This document shows positions 57,001 to 64,000 of a DNA stretch of 64,000 bases, in pieces. Location: assembly GCF_901000735.1 (NCBI RefSeq), contig NC_081542.1, positions 17,747,093 through 17,811,092 on the forward strand. Direction: 5' to 3'. Numbering within the stretch: position 1 is the stretch's first letter; the number at the start of each line of letters is the position of its first letter. Under the pieces are notes generated by a model. That model saw nothing but the letters and a program-made list of their open reading frames with translations. It did not search any database and had not been told where the DNA came from. A program made the translations under genes and the position numbers. The stretch is from Corylus avellana. Lineage: Eukaryota > Streptophyta > Magnoliopsida > Fagales > Betulaceae.

Positions 57001-58182
57001 AATATTTTCCCTACCACCCAAAATAGTACCTTCAACAGTCGTTAAGGAAGAGATAGAGTTATACCTACGCCTACAGACAGTAGAAGCATGAACGAATTTA
57101 GTGTTGAGATCTGTACAGGTAAGCCACAACTTTCTAGACTTTTGCTTCCAAAGAACTTCTTCCCTCAGCAGTTGCTCCTGCAACTCATTCTGCAAAGTAG
57201 TCTCCCTTGCCGCATTAACAAGAGAGTGGGGACTAGATTGAATCGCACTGATATCAGACATCAATGCTTTAATCTTATGCTGAATATGGCCAAAATGATG
57301 CTGGTTCCAAAACTTCAAAGCACTCTTCGTACTCTTCCATTTCTTGCTCAGAGAAAAAGCGAAAGAACCTTCAACCTCCGCCAACCTGGCCTGCGCAACA
57401 ACTGAATGACTGGACTGATCCCTAGTCCAGAAAGCTTCAAAAAGGAAAGGCTTAGGAAGATTCCTATAGGAACCAGTCGAGGAGATCAAAATGGGACAAT
57501 GATCTGACTAGGTTGCAGGAAAGTGGTTAATTAGAGAATTAGGAAAAGTATGAACCCAATTTCGGTTAGCCAAGCCCCTGTCAAGCCTCTCCCTAATATT
57601 AGCCCTACCAACCCTACAATTCCTCCAAGTAAATCTATTACCCACAAAACCAAGATCCACAAGAGCATTCGAATGCACAAAATCAACAAAATTGCCATGA
57701 GAAGAAGAACCAAAATCACGGCCACCACTCTTCTCAGAAGAGGACAAAATGAAGTTGAAATCTCCCAATAACAACCAAGCTCCACCAAAAGAGTTACCCA
57801 ACTTAGACAAAACAGACCAAAAAGCATCACGTCTTTGGCTAGTATGAGGAGCATAAACACCCGAGAACAGCCACAGACAGTGAGACGGTTCTGAGTACAC
57901 CAAACAAGAAATACAGTTCTTATCAAGACGGACTGGCTCAATATCTACACCATGCTTCCAAGCCAAGTAGAGACCACCTTGAAGACCTGAAGGAGGAACC
58001 TCTAACCAGGCTGAGAAACCCAAACCAAACAAAGAAGGTTGAAAAGGTTGAAAACACGAAGACGAAACTTTAGTCTCAAATAGAAATAGAAGATTAAGTC
58101 GATGATTTCTAATCAAGGCGCGAAGAGCTCGAATTGTAAGGCCCCGAGCCAAACCCCTACAATTCCATGCAAGAATTTTCAT
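54064..58182 (-). pseudogene. LINE ORF2: endonuclease, reverse transcriptase, RNase H; broken
   Basis: Starts MKILAWNCRGLARG. Endonuclease landmarks: the E of LFETKVS, LLGDFNF, and SDHCPI, the last just after a stop at 57508. RT follows: NKAPGPDGM, FRPISL, YQSAFLKGRSIHDN, then a frame change near 56430, RQEDPLSPF, and the catalytic FADD (in LLFADDDV, about 56110). A zinc-finger-like reverse-transcriptase tail (near 54900, PFCKGPPETLSHILLECD) and a plant-type RNase H (54064-54552) complete it. There are at least three frame changes (about 56430, 55770 and 55390-55300) and several stops, including one at a conserved Trp codon after the first frame change. It cannot encode an active product. Confidence 0.92.
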
Positions 58183-58261
58183 TTGGTGGGGTTAAAACAA
58201 CTCTAATTTCGTAACCACTCTGCCCATCCTCAACATGAGCAGCAACATCTTCACAATTCTT

Positions 58262-58362
58262 TTTTTTTTTTTTTCTTTTTTGACATGTCCGCACAAGAGG
58301 GGGGAGGGGGATTCGAACTAGTGACCTCCGCTTTATTATGCGTGGTCCCAACCGATTGAGCT
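58262..58362 (-). mobile_element. tRNA-derived SINE, copy 3, inside the LINE
   Basis: The 17-bp duplication acatcttcacaattctt lies at 58245-58261 and 58363-58379. On the minus strand it reads tagctcaatcggttggg (box A-like), then agttcgaatcc (box B), then an A-tail. At about 101 bp it is short for a plant SINE. It must be younger than the LINE it interrupts. Confidence 0.92.
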
Positions 58363-58388
58363 ACATCTTCACAATTCTTGTTAGAGAA

Positions 58389-59789
58389 CTAAATGTCAGG
58401 TTTATGTTTTTTGGTGGGAAGGGAATTGAAATAAGGGTGAAACATTTTCTTGTTGGAGGAGCTGTTGGTATGACGAGGGGGTTTCAGATTGGGAGAAGGT
58501 TGAGAAAGAAAAGTGGACAGGGCAGAGGAGGAAATAAGAAGGATCGTAGAAGTGGAGGAGTTTGTGGGGACAACAGCACACGTGGAATGGAGAGATAAGG
58601 TGTTAGGTAAAAAAGTTAATCTAGAACTAACTCCCTCAGAGTCCAACTTAAAGTTAGAGCTGGCAAAAGAGGAACTAGAAGGACCTAAACCCAAGGTAGA
58701 AGTGACAAAAAGAGGCCACGTAGTATGTGGGAAGTGAAGGTTAAGAGAGTTGAGTTTCTCAATGCTGGTAAGCAATAAAGAGGAGGTGGAGTGTTGTGGC
58801 TGAAATTTGACAAAGGAGGCCTTTTCCATTAATGCAAATGCAGTAATAGTGGGGCTTAAAGAGATGGGATTGGTACCTCGAAAACTGGAAACAAATCTGG
58901 AGGAACTCGGCTAAGTTGAGTTGGGTAGGTAAGGATGACTCGGGCTAAGATAGTGAGTGGACTCAGTGGCCAACCTGTTTGAAGCTTGAACAATGGCGAG
59001 AGCATTTGAAACTTGATTCCTTGGTTGAATAATTTGAACAACCCTGCTAGTTTTAGGATAACTAGCCTTCAACTTATCTCCATACCTCCCATGGTCAGGG
59101 GGACGTGGTTCCACCGGACAAGCAAAGGAGAGATGCCTTATTCTTCCACAGGTGTAGCAGTAGTCTGAAAGCCTCTCATACATATATTGCACCCAGAGAG
59201 GAGCCTTAGGAGACCTATGATAAGTGAATCCCGGATCAAGAGGATTCAAGAGGTTAAGAAGAACCCTGAACCGTAAGAAACCTTTCCTAGCAGGTTTGGA
59301 ATTGTCAACATTATCTACCTCCAACAACTCACCCAGACTTGCACCAATATTTTCTGCATTAACCACTGTCATAAGCTCCAACAGAAGATTGTGCACTTGC
59401 ACCCAATAAGCAGCTTTGGTGAAATCTAAATCTTCTAGTGTATCCTCTGCAGACCATCTCTTGAGAAAAAGATGTGAGCCCTTGATATTCCATGGAGAGT
59501 AATCCAAAACTCTATGAAGATCTTCCAAGCTTTCAAACGTAAAAACCATCTTATTATCTTCTCTGTCTTCAGAGACTAGGGAATTCAAAAATTTCCAGGC
59601 TTGTACGATATTATTTTTTATAGTGATTTTTTAGAGAGGTTGGGATGAGAGAATTTTTCCAACAAGCATGAAAGAAGGTGGAATAACTGGGTTGACAGGG
59701 GGAAATGTTTAGGTGGGAGGGGTATCGGACCAGCCAAGAGCAGACGTTTGGCTGGTTAATACATCTATCTCAGGATTTGTATTCTCCAT
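58389..59789 (-). pseudogene. LINE ORF1: gag-like RNA-binding protein; broken
   Basis: One frame from ATG 59789 to the stop at 58389 (467 codons) with three internal stops (near 59709, 59635 and at 58911). The N-terminal part matches the DUF4283-type domain common in plant LINE ORF1. A CCHC knuckle follows (CYTCGRIRHLSFAC, near 59145). The C-terminal part is Ser-rich. Confidence 0.85.
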
Positions 59790-59914
59790 AACAGGAAACA
59801 AGCAAAGGGAACACGAAGAGGAAGAGAAAGGCAAGACCTAGAAAGGGAAACCAGAGGTTCAGAGAGACTCTACTAAGAGAGCGGACATCCAAGGTAGACC
59901 AAAAACGATTGCTT

Positions 59915-62900
59915 GATACATGCTCAAAGATGACTTGAGCAAATCCCCCAGTAATCAAACCAGTTTGAAAAATCTGTTGTGTTCATTTTTCTATTGGTAT
60001 GTGATATGGTAGAAATGGATGCTTGCCGTAATGCCATGTATTATAGCATAAAGTGGATTGTGGACACCACTAATAAAGAACATGACTATAATAAAAGTGA
60101 TTAATTATTCCAATAATGATAACATATATTTGTTCTCGTGGCAGGACAAAAAGATTGTTTTGGTACCCATGTAAGTGAAAAGGATTTATCCCCAAAACTT
60201 CTAAGGTGGAGGGGTGATCCTTCCTCATAGTATAGTTGAGACTCAATTTGGTACCAATATCGTTAATTTGATAAATTACTTTCCTAAATGAGAGACTATT
60301 ATATACATGCAATAATTTGAGAACGAGTTATTTTGAAGTAAGGGGGACTAAGGTAGGACATTTGAGTCATGCACCCCTAGCAGACTAGCAGTCCTCTATT
60401 GGAAGACACCGCCTAACCATCGTTCAACAGGCGCTCATGGGGTTGCATACTAGAAACAATTGCTTAATACTAGCTCGATAGATGGCTTCAGCGAATCCCT
60501 AACAATCAAACGAGTTTAGAAAGTTTTTATTTGAATGGAAATGATACCAATTCTTTTTTTTTCTTTTTTTCTTTTTAATGATGAGAAACCCTTCCAAGAC
60601 AAGATCATTTTGTGTATCCATAATTGTCGGATAAAGTTTGGACCTATGCAAAACGCCATATCTACTCAGATCGAGTAATACTCTTGCTTCACTAGTGGAC
60701 TAGTCTCAATAAATTGTTTACATCTAAAGGAATTTGAATCTTACTCCTAACGAGAATATCACAAAAACTAAGGCCCTTGCCACTCGGTTATGAGTTATTT
60801 ATAGCATTATTAGTTTCTACATCATGCTCCAATGTGTCATCTTTTGGTCATTTTCCATCTTTGTACAATTGTCGTGCCTTTTTAGGAGTTTTGACCACTG
60901 TTTATATAAGCTGATCTGTTATATTAAAGTTTTAGTTTTTTGAAGGAAAAGGATTTCCAGTTTTCTCTTTCAAAGCTATATGTCCTTAACTTGTTGAGTG
61001 TGTGAATTGAAGACATTAGGTAGATCTTCTGTTGATCCCTTTGCTTCCGGTACGTCACTTTCCTAGATATACAGGGAGTACTTGTGTTCAGAATGGAAAT
61101 GTTTATAGTTTTTACTTCTGTTAAAGAATTTTCTTTCCCAATTAGTAACTACAGGATGCCCATTCTCAAGTCCCTCTGTTCCTTTGATTTGATTTTTTCT
61201 TTTTCTTTTTCTTTTTTTTTTTTTTTTAAAAAAGCACATGATGAGTCAAACCGGCAACAAGAGAGAAGTGGGGAATCCTTTCTACTACACATAATAAAAG
61301 ATGGACCAGGTGGGGGAGAAAGTGACCCAAAATACATTTGCAAAAATCTGAAAATATATAGGCTCTAGTTTTCCATTGGAATGCCCAGAGAAAGAGGATG
61401 AGGCAAAAAAGTTGATTTTATGTTTTTTATTTTTTAAATTTTGATTTTATGTTGAGCCACACTAAAAAGTAAAAAGCAACAAGCCTTGCTTATCCGTACA
61501 ATTTTTTGTGCGAACATGTAAAAAATAAAAAATGGTACAACTCGAAAAGAAAAGTACAAAATTATTTTTTTAAATTAGATTAGAGAAATTTTCTTCAATT
61601 CAGTTTATAAAAATGATATGTGTTTCTTAAACATGTGATATGCATATATTTTTTTAATAGTAGAGATAAAATTAGAATAAATTTTATTAAAAACTCATAT
61701 ACATCTCATATGTTACTAAAAAAAAAAATATATATGTCATTTTTATAAACTAAATTAAAAAAAAAAAATCTTCAAAAGAAAACTTTATCCAAAAGAAAAT
61801 AAATAAAATATGATAAATAAATATATAGACATTAGTATAGTAATGTATAGTAATGTGGACGAGGGCTTCCACAATGTTCTGTAGCTTCATTGAGTGAATA
61901 GCGTAAAGTGGATGGGCCTACTCACCTAATTAGGCGTTTGATCGTATCCACACAAACTCCAAGACTGTTTGTCGTGTCCGATACCTGTGCTGTGCGAAAT
62001 TAAAAGCGACCCCCAGTCACTTCTCGCGTCTATCTATCCATATCCATGTTTTTTCTTTTCTTTTTTTTTTTTTAAAAAAAAGTTCATATAGAATATTGGA
62101 AAAGAAATCCTACTCAGTAGGACTGAACAGAACACGTGTAAGTGTAGCAATCGCCACTGTGACAACACCAAAGCCGTCCTTTAATTTTGCGGTTGCCATC
62201 AACAAAGCTGGCTCGGAAAGGCGACTGGTCAGAGAAATTAAGAAGCGTCAGCCTTGTAGTGTATATATATATATATATATATATTAGAAATTTAGAATAG
62301 AGAAATGGTAGCCAAGAATGATAAGAATAAAAGTTTAGAGGATAGAAATGTCGGCTCTAAAAATATCAGTATACTAATGGAAAATCAACTGTTGGAATGG
62401 TCAAACAAATCCCCACGTTCCCGTATCTCTTTCTCTCTCTCTATCTATAGAAGCCACGTGTTGGTGAGTGAAGAGTGAACCCAATTGGGCCATGAGGTGT
62501 TGCAAATCAACCACTCCTCCACCTCCGTTTTGATTTCTCCTTTTAATTAATTAGAGAAAAAAAAAGGTTTAAGGGAATGAAAGCGCGGACAGCTGTCCCT
62601 TCCTCCCTCTAAACATCAAACACTACTAGCTAGGGACGCGTTTCACACATCAGTTGTCGGCGTTGAAACTAGGATTCCGAGCACTTCTTTCTTCTTCTTT
62701 TTATACACAAGAAGGACGGGGAGGTAATTTCTCCTTGTTGGTGAATATAGTTAATTCACCCCGAAGATGTAGAAGTAATTTAGATAATAAATATGAGAGA
62801 ATCTCCGAAAAGTTAGGATAATTTTGGCATGTGTCGGTTGTAAATGAAAGGTAAAGCTCCCCGATCCTTCCGAAAAATAAAAAATAAAAACCAACCATGA

Positions 62901-63475
62901 ATTGCGCCCGAATGAACATATCCTATTTAATTATAGTTAAATGAAGTGAAAAAAAAAAAAAAGAAGGTGAATGGTATGGTTAAAAAAGATATTTCAAGGA
63001 ACCACGAGTGTACGTGGTTTACTATTTTTGTCCGTTTTGGTGTGTCTGCGTAGGTGTCACGTGTCCAGTGGTGTGAGACACCATGCCACTTGGGTTCAAG
63101 CTGATTCTGCAACTCAATATTCGTCTCCCGTATGGATTTCTCTGATTGTTGTTGTTCGTATTAGAATTCAGCCAATCTACGTACTTTAACTCCCAAACTT
63201 GTTAACTTCTTCTTCTGACGTCACCCACTCTTAAGACCAGGACTAATTACTATACGCTAAACACCGCATATAATAATTTAAGCCTCAATTAGCCAATTAC
63301 CCACAATACCCCAAAGTCATAACTACCCCCATCTCCCCTGCTCTCTCACACTCTCTTTTCACTTGATCCTTTAGGAGGACAAACAGAGTAATAAGATTAT
63401 TGTACAATTTTTGTACAAGTTGATAATGTAAGGCACCAAGGCGTGGAGGGGCATATTGGGAAAGGAGGTTTTGGG
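59915..63475. other. Intergenic with a diverged copy of the LINE target region
   Basis: 60360-60540 resembles the sequence around the LINE insertion (aggcgctca, aaacaattgctt, gcgaatcccta-caatcaaac), so the LINE landed in one member of a repeat pair. Poly(T) at about 61217-61227 and (TA)n at 62262-62283. No gene recognised. Confidence 0.5.
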
Positions 63476-63483
63476 TATAAATA
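63476..63483 (+). promoter_or_regulatory. TATA box of the edge gene
   Basis: tataaata, preceded by GC-richer sequence, about 320 bp before the next ATG with a long open reading frame. Confidence 0.5.
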
Positions 63484-63799
63484 AGGTCGTTGGCTGCAGC
63501 TGCCCGGTTACCTTTTTTTTTTTTTCCTTTTTGTTTGCCCTTATCATCATGAAGTGAGAAACGATCGAATGATTCACAAAGCCCAAACGCCAGTCTTGTG
63601 CTGTTTCTACATTTATTATTCGATCCCACAACGACCACAGCCTCATTTTGGTTCATTGATAAACGCTTTACCTTCTTCCCATACCTTTTTTCTCACCCGT
63701 GTTTAGTTTATGCTAGCTATAGCTAGTATCAATAATTGACACTTGAATTGCTTCCTATCTACTTGTACTTGATATCTGTGTGGAGGAGATTTGTTGGAT

Positions 63800-64000
63800 A
63801 TGGCTTCTGATGAGACTATGACCATACACTCTTCTACGCAGGAAGATGAGTATGAAGAAGATATCTATGACGGGTATGATCATGATCAACACCCCCATCC
63901 CATCAACATATCCAGGCTTTCTGTGTGTACCAGCAATTCCATGTTTGGGAATGATGAAGACGATGAAGATGGGAGCTACTATCACGCTGTCGATGGAGAC
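63800..64000 (+). CDS. Partial acidic protein, N-terminus only
   Basis: An open frame from ATG 63800 runs off the window (67 codons). It starts MASDETMTIHSSTQEDEYEE and contains INISRLSVCTSNSMFGNDED. It is very rich in Asp and Glu with Tyr and His, and has no signal peptide or membrane segment. The TATA box upstream and lack of stops suggest a real first exon. I do not recognise the family with confidence. Confidence 0.6.
   Translation, partial: MASDETMTIHSSTQEDEYEEDIYDGYDHDQHPHPINISRLSVCTSNSMFGNDEDDEDGSYYHAVDGD

Larger units (their letters stand above)
54004..59897 (-). mobile_element. Full-length L1-type LINE, inactive
   Basis: 5.9 kb on the minus strand with the 17-bp duplication accaaaaacgattgctt at 53987-54003 and 59898-59914. 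It ends in an A-rich tail (54004-54042 as T on the plus strand). A short 5' UTR (59790-59897), ORF1 (59789-58389) and ORF2 (58182-54064) follow the L1 order. All ORFs carry stops or frame changes. A later SINE sits between ORF1 and ORF2. Confidence 0.93.

Noticed and set aside
58262..58362. tRNA gene
   Set aside because: Box A/B-like sequences are present, but there is no cloverleaf, and an A-tail and target duplication mark it as a SINE.

Overview
This is plant nuclear DNA: AT-rich, with intron-bearing genes using plant-type splice sites, 5' (CT)n tracts, and plant-specific families (ASY3, a PIF-type bHLH, a PLS-class PPR protein, an R2R3-MYB), set among LTR retrotransposons, a LINE, tRNA-derived SINEs and MITEs. 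Gene content and repeat load suggest a (probably woody) eudicot. I cannot name the species.

Layout. 1-8410: a decayed Ty1/copia element with its 5' edge outside the window. Its 5' LTR holds a small Gypsy-like non-autonomous LTR element, which in turn carries a hAT-type MITE and a Mutator-type foldback MITE. 9.5-16.7 kb (+): ASY3, a meiotic chromosome-axis gene of 10 coding exons (814 aa), two of whose introns appear to be GC-AG. 17.6-21.1 kb: repeats and the upstream region of the next gene. 21.15-23.13 kb (+): a PIF-type bHLH gene (486 aa, six coding exons) with a G-box just after its TATA box and a short uORF. 25.28-27.65 kb (-): an intronless PPR gene (789 aa). 28.33-30.88 kb (-): a seven-exon CHMP7/SNF7-type ESCRT-III gene (442 aa). 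31-48 kb: a gene desert with MITEs, tandem repeats, a CACTA terminus, a SINE and a poly(A) retroposed fragment. 48.53-50.09 kb (+): an R2R3-MYB of the MYB61/50/55/86 group (453 aa). 51.8-52.5 kb: an LTR-like sequence. 54.0-59.9 kb (-): a full-length but inactivated L1-type LINE with a 17-bp target-site duplication and a SINE between its two ORFs. 63.8 kb to the end (+): the start of an acidic, unidentified gene.

The host genes do not form one pathway. However, ASY3, a PIL/PIF gene and a CHMP7-like gene are also neighbours, in pairs, at two Arabidopsis loci as I recall them (At2g46970-At2g46980 and At3g62080-At3g62090). The block here therefore looks like the unsplit ancestral order, which supports assigning the bHLH gene to the PIL1/PIL2(PIF6) lineage.

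I found no clear evidence of an entirely new biological system. The strongest observations are the datable stack of nested transposons, the paired GC-AG introns and E2F/palindrome promoter of ASY3, the conserved gene block, a short SINE family present in three copies, and a retroposed fragment between unusually long duplicated flanks. Exon boundaries were derived by hand from splice signals and reading-frame continuity.
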